DNA from: Schoenoplectus triqueter
Lineage: Eukaryota > Streptophyta > Magnoliopsida > Poales > Cyperaceae
Length of the DNA stretch: 64,000 bases
Reading direction: 5' to 3'
Assembly (NCBI GenBank): GCA_964058805.1
Contig: CAXKVV010000013.1
Span: forward strand, 558,001-622,000
The first letter of the stretch is position 1. Each line of letters begins with the position of its first letter. The notes below the pieces were generated by a model that was given only the letters and a program-made list of their open reading frames with translations, was not told where the DNA came from and ran no database searches. Shown piece by piece: positions 1-11,149 of this stretch. A program made the position numbers and the translations under genes.

Positions 1-228
1 CGACTCAATCTAATTTTTTTAATAAGTCAAATTGTTCCAACTTAATTTGAACTCAATCTAACTTAAGATCAAATAATATGCATTTCAATCGAAATCAATA
101 TAAAATCTAAAAATAATTAACATATAAATTGACCTGACATTCGATTTCTTTCAACAGATCAAACTGATCCGACCCGATCGGTCCAAACCCGAAGCTAACC
201 TTACCCATCCGATTATGAAGTACCTCAC
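1..228. mobile_element. Truncated hAT-like MITE, family A (CCGACCC-rich)
   Basis: This stretch holds repeated GACCC/CCGAC words and the phrases 'caatcgaaatcaat' and 'tttctttcaacagatcaaactgatccgac'-like text in the same order as the better copy at 48577-48895. Its left end lies outside the window. Its right end (near 'acccatccgattatgaagtacctca') is a worn form of the family terminus that reads GATTGCCACCTCTA elsewhere. No target duplication can be checked because the left end is missing. Assignment rests on order and wording of the internal blocks. Confidence 0.45.
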
Positions 229-2589
229 ATATTCCGTTGTGGTACATCTAATTTCTTTAAGGAAACACAAACTAAAAAATAAAGTGAAAGGTAAAACATT
301 CAATTCACTTGCATACTGATTAAGAGGGGAAGTTGTCTTGAGATTATGTTAAAACACATATATCCATTTTCATTAGCATTAGCCATTAGGATATTCCAAA
401 TTATAGCTTAAAAAGAAGAAATTAATTGCCGCAAATTTGGGTATGGATCTTGTTAAAAGTCGTTAATTACCTTTTGTTTTTCTAAGAGAATCGAAGTTAA
501 TTAACTTTTGGTGTGTACGAAAAAGATCGAAGGATTGATTACTCCAAATTACACACAAGTAATGTCAGCTTTTTTTTGGTTTGGCGCTTATAATCAGTTT
601 ATAGAATTCTAACCGCTTGTATTTTAATAGAATTGGGATTTCGAGAGCACCTATGGAAGACGAAAGGAGAATTATTCCTCTCAAATATTGGATGATGGTA
701 TGTAGCTCAAATGTCAATAGGATAAGACCAAATCAACAACCACAGTCTAGATGGTTGATTTTTGACCGCCAAATTGTCATTTTGATATTATAAAATATAA
801 TTGAAATTGATTTTGGAATGAAAGTGATTTTTCTCCACTGTCGTATTCATTAATTATAAGAGTCATAATTATATAAATAACCCTAGACTATTTATAATTA
901 CATTTAAAACAATAACCTAGTTTCTATTATATCTAACTTTACAACAAATATAAATAGCGTATTAGATATTTGGATGCATCTAGTATCCACATGTGACAGA
1001 TATTTACTTCTTAGAAGGAATAAAATTAAGGGTAGTGCTAATAGAACCCCAGTAGAGTCCCTCAGCTTTGATCGGTCAAAATAATTGAAAATACTCCCAA
1101 CGCCATCATCTTTGACCAATCACATTTGATCAGCTTCATCGTTACTAACTCAGATTTATTTTCTAGTAATTGAAATAAAAAAAAAAAGAGGGAAACGATA
1201 TGACTACACAGGAATTTTACACACCATAGCCCGGGCTGATTTTCAAATTTGGTCCTAATAGATGAGACTGAATTTAAAACTCTATCCCAGTTTTTTTATA
1301 ATTTTTTTCTATTTTGATTAAATATTTATTTAATAGTTTGTTTATTATTTTTAATAGTCTATTTAGTTATTTTATTATATTTCATTATTTATTCAATGAT
1401 TTGGAAAAAATATAGTTAGAATAATAATATGTTAAATATGATATTATTGTGCATTCAACATACATATTTATTATGAAGTAGAATAAATATACATTCAATA
1501 AAAAAATATGAACTAGAATAAATATATATGTCTATTATATATTCAATAATAAGTATATATGATGAACAAAATGATCTAGAAAATATGTACAATTTTTACT
1601 TACAAATCTAAAAATTAAATAAATAGATTTTCAAAACTTCAAACACATTTTTGAGGGTCAACATGAGTTTTTTTTGCCCTAAGAATCGCCATAACGTGTA
1701 AATCTCATTGTGAAATCTTCATGGTTTGGTCTTCTCCAAAAAGATCATTAAAATGATAAAACATTACGGTATAAGAGAAGAACTTATAATGGTGTATCAT
1801 TAGCTTGCAGCATAAACAACTACGATGTTACAATAAAAATGAACTTAATGAAATAGTGTGTTTCTAAATTTATATTTTTTTTAGTTAACTCTATATTTAT
1901 GCAATAATTTATTATTTTTATTTTCAATTATAGGGGCACAGGAGTGAAATGAAATATGAGGTTAAATTAGTTATCCAAAATTGATAATTGTTTGTGTCAT
2001 AAATCATAATTGACTAATATTTTATGTGATCGCTTGCTGTTTATTTTTTCAAAAGGCTCCATCACACTCAATATGTTAGACATTAGTCCATATTATAACA
2101 TTCAAAATTACATCAACACATAGTCTGATTATTGACGTAGTTATTGTAATAAATGAGATTGATTGATGTACAATGGTCTGATCATAAGATTAGATCTAGC
2201 AAAAATCAACAAAGACGGAAGGACAAAAATACGTATTTCAATGATTATTTATGACGTATCAGCAAACTTTCAACCCGCGGAAACAAAACATTATTTGTTA
2301 TCTTTAATGTACTAATGTTAATATTTTATTATTAAAATTATGAGAACAATTTATTTCTTATTGTTTTTGTATTATTTTAAATATTATTTAATATTATATT
2401 TTAATTATTATAACATTATATCTTTTATCATTTTTCAACGTTATAATTTTTATTTATCTATAATATTGTAAATTTTTATTATTTATCCAATAATGAATGT
2501 AATTATACATAACAAAATAATTAAATAAATATTTTAAAAGAAGCTGAACTAAAGATTTAAACATAATAAACAAAATAAACAAACTAAAT
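229..2589. other. Intergenic AT-rich DNA with repeat relics
   Basis: I see no gene here. Short open frames have no recognisable product and no coding character. The block at about 1400-1770 resembles 32390-32770 in order and wording, including 'aaaacttcaaaca', so it is probably a relic of the same transposon family. The rest is AT-rich sequence with homopolymer runs. Confidence 0.6.
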
Positions 2590-3410
2590 AAAATATTAAA
2601 ACAGGCTAGGGCTTTCTCCCATAGATCGACTCACAGAATTCAAGGAGTAGGCGGGGAATAGGCGGCTGAAGCGATGAAGGCGCGTGCGATGAAGGAGACG
2701 CTGATGGAAAGTATGAGGCACGTAGCGAGAAAAAGATCTATCAATCAGCAAGGATGGATGATACTTTACAACTTATATCTCTGCCTAAGTGAGCTTATTA
2801 AAAACAAAATGCAAATAAATAAACAGAAAAAATCTGGAACCGAGTTCTACACTCGGATCCAACCCCTAAGACAAAATTTAAAACTCGATCCAAGCTATGG
2901 AAACCAAACTTCTACACAATCATACCATTTTTTTTCGTTTTATTTATTATATTTACAAAAAAAATCTGGGTTTTACGCAAACCCAGTATCAAAATAGGTT
3001 TTGCCTTTTTTCTATTTTTGTTTTTGGATAAAAGCAAACAAAGTCTGCGGATGGCCTGTCGGAAATTGCAATATATATACTTGCGATTCATTAAACTTGA
3101 ATTAGAGAAATTTATCTAAACGAAGAAAACTTACTCACAAAGATCTGAAGAGACTGATGCTCAACTATAAAGGAAGAATAGGAGAGAGTCGAGTAGAGGA
3201 TCTGAGATGAGAGCAGCTATCCTGATCTAAAGAGAGTGGCTGAAGAGATATCAGGATTGAGATGTGAAAGACCGTAGAGCTTCCCTGCGAGTGCTTGATT
3301 TATTGCGTGGTAGGTGGAGCGAAGAGATGCTGGGAACCATTGCATTATTGGCGAAGGCTTCAAGTCTTCTCTTAGACATGGAATGGTCCTACTGAGAGAG
3401 ACCTATCACC
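2590..3410. other. GC-richer patch, possible relic of a gene or transposon
   Basis: Parts of this patch are clearly richer in G+C than their surroundings. It opens with 'gctagggctttctcc'. On the minus strand near 3390-3240 there is a short Met-initiated frame of about 43 codons, rich in Ser, Arg and Leu. Further on in the minus direction is a good splice-donor-like GTGAGTAAG (about 3140-3130). This could be the 5' part of a minus-strand gene whose later exons are lost or unrecognisable, or a transposon piece. A 107-codon plus-strand frame (2674-2997) becomes lysine- and phenylalanine-rich low-complexity text and I do not believe it. Confidence 0.25.
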
Positions 3411-5259
3411 TATGTGTTCTTTTCTTTTCTTTTTTTTTTCGGGCAATTTTATAAAATAGCCTTGAAAATATCAATCAAAATGTCCTTCTTCAAACAACAA
3501 AGGATATTGTGTTTTTAAAGAACACTCAAATAACCATCCAACATGCCAAAAAAATAATTGAAGTATCATTTCCTAGTTTTTTTATTAATACTAATTGAAA
3601 ATATATCCAACTCTTTTAAAAGTTCTTTAAAAAAAAGGAGATATTTAACCTTCTATTATTATGATTTGACTGAATAGTCTCCTTCCATAGACCTCTTTCA
3701 TTAGGATTATGAAATTTTCACAATCACTTACATAATAATGATTTGTTCATTATCTTAAGGTTCAATACATCTAACCCTCCATGTTCCTTACTTTGACAAA
3801 TTACTTTCCAAGCTATTAACTATTAATAATATATATAAATAACAAAATAACAAAGTATTAATTTTGTACAAGAAATACTAATCGTCAATTTATGATACTT
3901 CCTCCATAATCTTTTATGCTCGTACCAAGCGTTCAAAAAATTCCTACAATATCCCTTACAGCTCCTAATAAAAGGAGAGTAAGAAAAAAAATCCGTAACA
4001 TCTGTATATCCACAAAAATCAATTTGGTCCATTAGATTAAAAAGATGAAAATCCAGAAAAATCGTACATGTTCGTTCAAATTGTAAGTTTCAATCTAATT
4101 ACAGTTAGCCTGGTATAGAAAAAAAAATGTAAGTAACAGTATGAATTGCGCAACTTTCAATATATTAGAAAAAGAATAATGCATTGTTTAGTAAACTGAA
4201 CAACTGAATATATACCTCTACATTAGATTTAAATTAACATTAACTATACTTGAAGGTTGTTCTAAATGGGAAGTGATTTTTCAAGTTATCGCACCTGTAT
4301 ATCATACAACTTTTATTAAAAAATTGAAATAAAAGCGATTTGACAGAAAATTGTCTTCTCTGAAGAATTGATCATCAAGAGTTGTACAGTTGTACTGGTG
4401 GGAAAAAAGGAAGACCTGAGCATAGTAGCATCATAGATGGGGATTTGATGTGCAAGTAATATTCGATTTGCTGGCAAAGTAACAAAGTCGGAAGCAGCAG
4501 GAGAAGGTGCGGAATAGGAATTTTAGGGGTCCGCAAGGATAATTTAGCAAATATTTAAATAGGAGGGCATTCCACAAGTAAATATAAAAGGCCGGGGAAT
4601 TTTATAAATTTATCCTTTTTTTTTCCTTATGTTGGAAGTGAAAGAGAATCAAAATTAGAAATAGGAATCCTTATGCTATGCCACGCTCCACTCAGCGTAT
4701 TGTTCGTATGGATATGTGTTGATATAATGATATTCATCCAGCAGTGTAGCCCACATTTTGTTATCACGATTCCAATTTGACCAACCAAAGAGAAGTACTA
4801 TATTGAATTACTTCATTCGGAGGACCAGCATTGTAACCATGTTATGTTGTCATCTCGAACAAACAAAGCAGGTGCTCTCCGTATACGTGTAATTGTATGG
4901 CTAATGATTTGTGCTTGATTGCATAGATTTGAGTTTAATGAAATGAGATCCATCGCCACCTCTCGCTTGTGTTTAAATTGTTACAGAGTCCAAAGCAAGT
5001 TTCTACACACACTGTCAAACTCATGAGAGAAGGAATCTAATTTGTGGCCTTGTGTGACTCTTAGGCCTATTGAATTGTAGTAGGAAACAAAAGATGTTGG
5101 GCCTTAATAGGCCCCATAACGAAAACCATCAAAAACGTCAACCAAATTTCCATTTATCCAACACAAGCTCCTCTCGTTGGATACATCTTGAAGGAAGGTC
5201 AATAGGTCTTGTCAAGTCAAGTGACTACCCATTTACTCGAAAATTTTCCCCAAAATAAA
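3411..5259. other. Intergenic, nothing recognised
   Basis: AT-rich DNA with scattered higher-GC words. Short frames at 3823-4032 (minus) and 5070-5258 (plus) show no domain or coding bias. The part after about 5260 is likely 3' UTR and flank of the arabinosyltransferase gene. Confidence 0.5.
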
Positions 5260-5370
5260 ATGCTTGGAACATTTCTTAATGAAAATTCAATGAGAATTTA
5301 ATCTAGTTTATACTATCCTATGACTACAAGACCCATTCTTTCCCCTCTAGCATAACACAGCTATAAGCTA

Positions 5371-5376
5371 TTTATT
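5371..5376 (-). terminator. Candidate poly(A) signal of the ARAD1-like gene
   Basis: The plus strand reads TTTATT, so the minus strand has AATAAA about 150 bases past the stop codon of the ARAD1-like gene. The distance is normal for a plant 3' UTR. AATAAA also occurs by chance in AT-rich DNA, so this is only a candidate. Confidence 0.35.
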
Positions 5377-5526
5377 CCGCATCAGCTAAATCTAACAACA
5401 TTTCATCATTAAGAATAAAATCTCTACAACCTAATCGCAAAAAAAAGAGGGGTGAAAATAGAGATTTTAACCTTTCATTGGTCCAAATTGCTCTACTTAA
5501 ACCCGTCAATAACAGGGAAATTACTG

Positions 5527-7711
5527 TCAGCACCATCCTCCCTTAGTGCTCTCCCAAATCGCTGGTACCCGCCTCAACCGGTTCACTTTTAGCCTGATTG
5601 CTGGCACCTTCCTCGCCAGAGCCTGCCATATCATTTGCACAGCATCATCCTTCTCACTTGGGTACTGGTATTCAAAGTATTTATCAATCTCCTTCAATCT
5701 CTTCCACATCGCAGTCCACCTATCCTTCCCAATCCCCTTAAGCAAACCCATCAAATACCCCTCCTTGATCGCATCTGCTGCTCTGACAAAGATGCAAAAT
5801 TCAGAGTAGTTCAGCACATCTTCGAAGGGAAGCTCGATGTCATCAGAGATGATGACGGGGACACAGTGGGAAACAATGGCATCAAAAAGGCGGTTGGAGG
5901 AGGGGGTGTCACCAGCTATGTTGAGGCAGAATTTGGAGCCGTGCATGCCTTGGCTAGCCTTGTTTATGCCATTTGCTTGGATGCTGCCGAATGCAAACTC
6001 CACATCTTCTTCATTTCTTAGGAGGTAGTACAGTTCTTGTCTAATATTTCCTCCCTGCAAAATCAAATTTTATCAGATATTAGGATGCCAAATAAATTTT
6101 TGACGTACAACTTAGTGTAAATATGTCATTTTATTACAGATGCTTTCTGGAAAACTTTTAGATCTATCTAAATTATATTGTTGGCAATTTTAAGCAAGCA
6201 AATGCATAATGGTCATTGATAATAGACTGTTCTGACAGTATTAATTATGAATCAAAGGCGCAACAGGACAACAAAATAATTACTGTTCCAAACTTTGCAA
6301 GGATTTTTGCATTCTTTGTGGTTCCAGATTTATTGGATTATTCAATATTCAGTGCCAGCAAGGAAAGTATATAATTTAGTACCTGGGTCAAAGAATTTTA
6401 AATTTCCTGGTGTAAAATATTGAGATTAATTTGCAAGATTTCAACAAAAGTGGATAATGTGGAAAAGACATGTAACTGCCTTAAAGAACTAAGACTTAGG
6501 TGGACGGGTGCTTTATGAACTAACTACAATATTATATGATAGAATGTCCAGCTACCAACATAATATAACAAAGATATTCTTTTCTTTCATTCTAAGTAAT
6601 ATTTCCTTCCAATCTAAGCTATAACAAAAGTGCACATGCATTAATGAATGTTTTTATATTCATTTGTTTTCCATAGTTTTTGCCAAAGATAGTAATAAAA
6701 TGTTCAGGATACCTACAAATGTACCAAATGGAATTTCATTCCTCACTATATCTCAGTACAAATCTACATTTAATATGCACATACACGACCAAAAACCAAA
6801 ATAATGCCAAAAATTTTTATTACTAAATTATATGAAAAATGTACCTCCTTTCTATAGATTGCACCTCTAAAATAAAGCAATGTAGGCCGGTCATCAAAGC
6901 CAGCTGAATCATTTACATAAGATTTCGCTAAGTGCTTGTAAGGTGCAATGATATCCTTCTCCAAATTGGCTACATTAGGATTATACCTCCCAAAATCCGA
7001 CAGGATAAAAACACATGGAAACAACACTGATCTTGCGTCCAACATGCTATTTGGATGGTGTGCCAAAATGACATGGTCTCTCCCATTTGACCTCTTATAC
7101 TCTTCACGACTTGTCAGGTAATTCACCAAATTTTGTTGTAACTTTTTGTTTAGGCTACATTTCTCTTGGGGTGTTACTTTTGAGTGCCGATTATAGCTCA
7201 GAGAAGAGAAGAATGGTACAAAAATTAGGTCAGCTTGGCTCGGATCACCGACTCTGACAGCTGTGCAAGGACTGCGCCGAGCCGGGTCAGTTGAGGACAA
7301 AAGATCCAACGTTAGCCAGAATTCTATGCTATGTTGTAAATTTAACCCACCGGGATAATTGGGAATTTTTTTCCGGAAATCAGGCCAGACCGAATCTCCA
7401 TTGGGCTTCCAATCAAGAAGACCAAAGTGAAATTCTGGTGGTAAATCATACATGTAAAGCTTCAAAATTGCATTCTCTGGGTTACAGTTATTCAAATTCT
7501 GTGATTGGATTGCGTTTTTGAAATGAGAATCATCAATTTCATAAACGGAGAGTGCCTTTTCACTAGGCAGGAGGTTTTGGTCAACGAAGCGGGGGCGACC
7601 AGTCGATCCCAGGAACAGCATTGAAACAACAACCAGAATTATTGCCATGGCAAACCAGATAAAGAGGGTTTTGCGAATTGCAAAACCCAATTGAGGGTTT
7701 CTTTCAGCCAT
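5527..7711 (-). CDS. ARAD1-like: Exostosin-family (GT47) glycosyltransferase, probable arabinosyltransferase ARAD1-like
   Basis: Two exons on the minus strand: 7711-6845 and 6054-5527, joined in phase 0 across a GT..AG intron, give 464 residues. Arabidopsis ARAD1 is of similar size (about 447, from memory). The protein is a type II Golgi membrane protein by layout: a short cytosolic N-terminus, one membrane helix at about residues 14-36, a stem, and then the exostosin/GT47 domain from about residue 84. Seen motifs are LKLYMYDLPPEFHFGLLDW (84-102), PGGLNLQHSIEFWLTLDLL (120-138), FVPFFSSLSYNR (164-175), HHPNSMLDAR (218-227), FILSDFGRY (235-243), RPTLLYFRGAIYRK (275-288) and NIAGDTPSSNRLFDA (334-348) followed by CVPVIISDDIELPFE. 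These match the ARAD1/ARAD2 group, whose Arabidopsis members are needed for arabinan side chains of pectic rhamnogalacturonan I. Function is inferred from family. The reading frame is intact and the start fits the membrane anchor. A copia element begins about 750 bases upstream of the ATG. Confidence 0.93.
6055..6844 (-). other. Intron of the ARAD1-like gene
   Basis: The minus-strand donor is GAG|GTACAT and the acceptor is TTTTGCAG|GGAGG. Splicing joins ...IYRKE to GGNIRQEL..., which restores the normal spacing of this conserved block. Reading through either end instead gives a non-conserved tail. The 790-base intron is AT-rich and I see no gene in it. Confidence 0.9.
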
Positions 7712-8395
7712 GGTGATAGAAATGAGAAAGGTACAATTAATGGCATGAAAAACCAGGTCGCTGAGGTCGTAAAAGAAAGAACGGCATCAGATCATCGTTG
7801 AAGGCTCCGATCAGGAAAAAATATCCGACAGTGGAGATCAAGACAGATAAATGGCCAGATTTGAAACTCTCTTCAGTGAGACACTAAATTTGGTAACATC
7901 TTGTCCTTTCTTTAGCAAAAACCGCTGGCTCAGTGACCAGCTAAAACCGATTCAAACTCACTATTTCTTCATCGTCAAAATCGCGGAGAGAAAATTAGAT
8001 GGATTTTGTACCTCGATCGAATTCGCTGAATATCATCGACTCCAGAATCGAATGAGGGGTTTGCAATGGCAAGGGGGATCGCATCTTCATGTAGAATAGA
8101 GATCAAGTGAATAATCCAATATATGTAAAGCTGGAATAGATAAAACAAAGGAGAAAAGAGAAACAAATAACAATTGGAATTGGAGGAACACGGACTTCTA
8201 AATGGATCTCAAGCGTTTCACCGACTTCAGAATGAAACTTCTACAACAAGATATGCACGGAGTTCGTATTCTCACTCACTGTCAGGTGGGGACGGAGTGA
8301 CTATTGAGTCACCACACATGAAAACGCCGACACACGGGTTGCACAAATGCTTCGTGGCTCCAACTTCTTGGGCGAATAAGGCATTACGTTCATAA
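7712..8395 (-). promoter_or_regulatory. Probable 5' UTR and promoter-proximal region of the ARAD1-like gene
   Basis: This higher-GC stretch lies just upstream of the ARAD1-like ATG. On the minus strand it contains a short upstream frame starting near 8092 (about 26 codons) that runs into a splice-donor-like CGAG|GTACAA at about 8012/8011. That layout fits a 5' UTR exon with an intron, with the acceptor somewhere before 7712. Plus-strand frames here lack an ATG or look like shadows. No TATA box stands out. Transcript data would decide it. Confidence 0.35.
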
Positions 8396-8554
8396 CTAAA
8401 TATAATATAAATTCAATCAAGACTCGAGAATCATAATCTTATTGGATTAAGTGATAGACTATGTGTTAAAAAAAATATAATTTGGGTATTATTGGCCATC
8501 AACATATTTAACAAATTATATCACATGCCCAATAATATAAAATACTGTTACAAT

Positions 8555-8994
8555 TAGGGCTGTCAACGAATTCCGTTTCGACCGTGTTTCGTTTCATTTC
8601 GTGGTAACAAAACGGTTAACGAAACAAATTTCTATTTTATTTTATTAAACGAAACGGTTAACGAAACTATTTTCTATTTCGCACAAAGAACGAAACGGTT
8701 AACGAAACGGTATTTTTCATTTCGTTAAGAGTATTTCAGTGTAAAATACACGAAATTTCGTGTTTCGTTCCATTTCGTGATAAACGAAACGATTTTCTGT
8801 TTCGTTTATTAAATGAAACGGTTAACGAAACTGTTTTCTGTTTCGTTTATTAAACGAAACGGTTAACGAAACTGTTTTCTATTTCGTTTATTAAACGAAA
8901 CGGTTAACGAAACTGTTTTCTGTTTCGTTTATTAAACGAAACAGTTAACGAAACGATACTGTTTCGTCACCGTTTCGACCGTTTGACAGCCCTA
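8555..8994. mobile_element. hAT-like MITE nested in the copia 5' LTR
   Basis: The ends are TAGGGCTGTCAA and (minus strand) TAGGGCTGTCAA, so the terminal inverted repeat is perfect over at least 12 bases. An exact 8-bp duplication, GTTACAAT, flanks it at 8547-8554 and 8995-9002. An 8-bp duplication and a TAGGG-type terminus are typical of hAT elements. It carries no coding capacity. Its interior is built of short words such as GAAACGGTTAACGAAAC, with four 41-bp tandem units at 8793-8956. It must have inserted after the copia element, because the LTR is interrupted. Confidence 0.92.
8793..8956. repeat. Tandem repeat, four 41-bp units inside the MITE
   Basis: Four units of 41 bases start at 8793, 8834, 8875 and 8916 and differ from each other at only a few bases. 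Each holds a near-palindrome TTTCGTTTATTAAACGAAA followed by GGTTAACGAAAC. Related but less regular copies of the same words fill 8560-8792. In hAT elements short subterminal motifs serve as transposase binding sites, and these may be amplified versions. That role is inferred. Confidence 0.9.
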
Positions 8995-9158
8995 GTTACA
9001 ATACCGTTAAAATAAAACAATCGTTTATTACCGTTGTAACTTGTAAAGAGGAACCATATATATACCGAGTATGAACTCAAGAATAAAAATATAACAGATT
9101 CATTATTCCTTCTCAACTCTCTCTCTCAAATAATCATACTGTGTTATAAGTTTCTACG

Positions 9159-9170
9159 TGGTATGAGCAG
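9159..9170 (+). other. Primer-binding site of the copia element
   Basis: TGGTATGAGCAG directly follows the 5' LTR. It resembles the usual plant copia site TGGTATCAGAGC, which pairs with the initiator methionine tRNA, with two or three changes. The position and the TGGTAT core support the call. Confidence 0.8.
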
Positions 9171-9714
9171 GATTCTTAAATCCTATATCATCATATACAT
9201 ATAATCCCATAATCAGATAAATACCAGCAACCTATTGTAGGGAGTCCTATATCAGTCGATACAGAACTACAACCCACAACATGGCAGCCAATACCAAAAA
9301 AGCCCACAGATCAGTATATCAGCCACAACCTATATCAGCAACTTTTGTGAGTTACATCATAGCAATACCAAAGAGATAATCAAGCAACAATATTTGTTCT
9401 CATCAACTTAACCTCTGAAAAAACCAGCAAAAATCAAATACCAGCAGAAGAGGAAATCATACCAGAAAAAAACTAAGTACCATATTTGTTCACTTGTTCT
9501 TATTAGTCTAATCTCTTAAAATTAGCAAAATCTGAGCACCAGCAAAATAAGAAAACTAAGTACCAGCATCTGTTTATTTTTTCTTATCAGTTCAATCTCT
9601 GAAAACCAGCAAAGTCCGAATACCAGAAAAATAAGAAAACCAAGTATCAGCATCTGTTTCATCTGTTCTTATCAGTTTAACCTCTGAAAATCATCAATAC
9701 CCGAATACCAGAAA

Positions 9715-10679
9715 ATGGATCCTCAACCAGAAACCTCCACAAAACTCACAAACATCATGCTCAGTGACTTAAACTATCTAGCTTGGATAAGGGCGGTAAA
9801 AATTTCCTTAAAAGGAAGAGGAAATCTTGGGTTTATAACTGGCACAACAACAAAAAACCCTATTAGCAGCTGTTCCAATTGCAGAGGAGTTAAAAGCCTA
9901 AGAAGATTGAGAAATGCAAGACCAAGAAGTAGACCTTGGCTGGTGGCCTCAATGGAACCACACATATCTGAGATATGCACATATCAAGAATCAACCAAAG
10001 AAGTGTGGGAATAACTTCAAGAAACATACAATCAAAACTAAAATTTCTCTCATATTTACAATCTCAAGTAAGAGCTATCACAAATCAAGCAAGGAAATCA
10101 CACAAATGGTGAGTACTTGGCAGAGCTCAGAAGGAAGCTCGAAGAATTAAAGCTATACTTTCCACCGACCACTGATCCTAAGGAGATCCAGATGCGGGCT
10201 GAGAGAGATGAAATATACCTATATCTCTCAGGACTTGATTCAAGTTATGAGAGTATCCGATCTCATATCTTACTCTCAGTTGATCTCCCCCCTTCAAAAC
10301 TGTTGTTGCAATGATTCAGAGAGAAGAAGCGAGACGGCGAGGCATGGTCGGTCCACAAGCCAAACCTAATGAGGAACACGAGGCGCATGTACTTACTGTC
10401 AAAGCTTCTAAACCTCCATTCAAGAAATTTCAAAACCCTAGATTCAAAGAGAAGGCAACCGAGGATAAATGCACCCATTTTAAGAAATCGGGACATACCG
10501 AGAAAACTGTTGGTTTCAACACCCCAATCTTCGACCAGCACACTGGGTTGAGAAGGGCAAAGATGATCGGAGAGGGGCGGAGAAGAAAAGAATCGGGAAC
10601 GATGGAAAAAGGGGAGGGTACGAAGATAGGAGGAGTGAAAACCGAGGGTTTAATGATCAGATGCAAAAGACACTAGAAC
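9715..10679 (+). pseudogene. copia gag remnant
   Basis: The first frame begins at ATG 9715 with MDPQPETSTKL and the copia gag signature LNYLAWIRAVKISLKGRG (about residues 19-37). Homology continues in other frames past 10020 ('MAELRRKLEELKLYF' region, then 'RDEIYLYLSGLDSSYESIRS'), so there are at least two frameshifts. The nucleocapsid zinc knuckle at about 10470-10514 is degenerate: the first Cys and the His are present, but the second Cys is Phe and the last is Val. The product would coat retrotransposon RNA. This copy is non-functional. Confidence 0.85.
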
Positions 10680-10712
10680 ACCTCTTATCTATAATAGTTT
10701 CGCCCAGTATAT

Positions 10713-10982
10713 TTGATGCGGGTCACATGGGTCAACCCAGCGGGTCAAACGGGTCTGGCCAAGATCCTATACAACAAATGTTTGCATAATTTGCAAATTG
10801 GTATGCCAAGCAAAGATGGATGTGTTATGCCCTTAAACTCTATAAGTTTGAATTTAAGTGATCAAATTATTTTTGATAGCGGTACTACCGACCATATATT
10901 TTGTAATAAGGATTTGTTGACCAACATTGATCTTACCAATAATGCCAAATATGTATTAGTTGCTAATACTCTACAAATTTAA
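10713..10982 (+). pseudogene. copia protease segment
   Basis: The frame contains IIFDSGTTDHIFCNKDLL, with the active-site triad D-S-G at about 10875-10883. This is the usual start of a copia aspartic protease (D-S-G-A/T-T/S-D-H). The protease would cut the gag-pol polyprotein. The frame stops at 10980-10982 and is separated from the integrase segment by stops. Confidence 0.8.
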
Positions 10983-11149
10983 TTTTTATTAAAAAGTTAA
11001 CACAAAAATTTAATTGTAATGTCATATTTTCTCCAAAAAATATAATATTTCAGGACCGGACGACCGGGAAGAAGATTGGTGAAGGATTCCTACAAAATGA
11101 ATTATATGTTTTAAAATCACAAGTTGAGTTATGTACTTTGGCAAAAACA

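Larger units (their letters stand above)
8464..9158 (+). repeat. 5' LTR of copia element (carries a MITE insertion)
   Basis: It begins TGTTAA and ends TTTCTACG, where the 3' LTR ends TTTCTACA, so the last base is mutated from the canonical CA. Without the 448 bases of inserted MITE and duplicated target it is about 247 bases. The 3' LTR is 212 bases because it lacks about 35 bases near 'taccgttgtaa'. Homology to 13867-14078 continues on both sides of the MITE. A TATA-like 'ccatatatatacc' near 9053 is shared by both LTRs and may be the LTR promoter. Confidence 0.93.

Noticed and set aside
2674..2997. 107-codon frame
   Set aside because: The second half is low complexity and no homology or splice context supports it.
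5546..6028. Plus-strand frames over the second ARAD1-like exon
   Set aside because: They are antisense shadows of a conserved GT47 exon.
8793..8956. CRISPR-like regular repeats
   Set aside because: The units are directly adjacent with no variable spacers, in a plant transposon.
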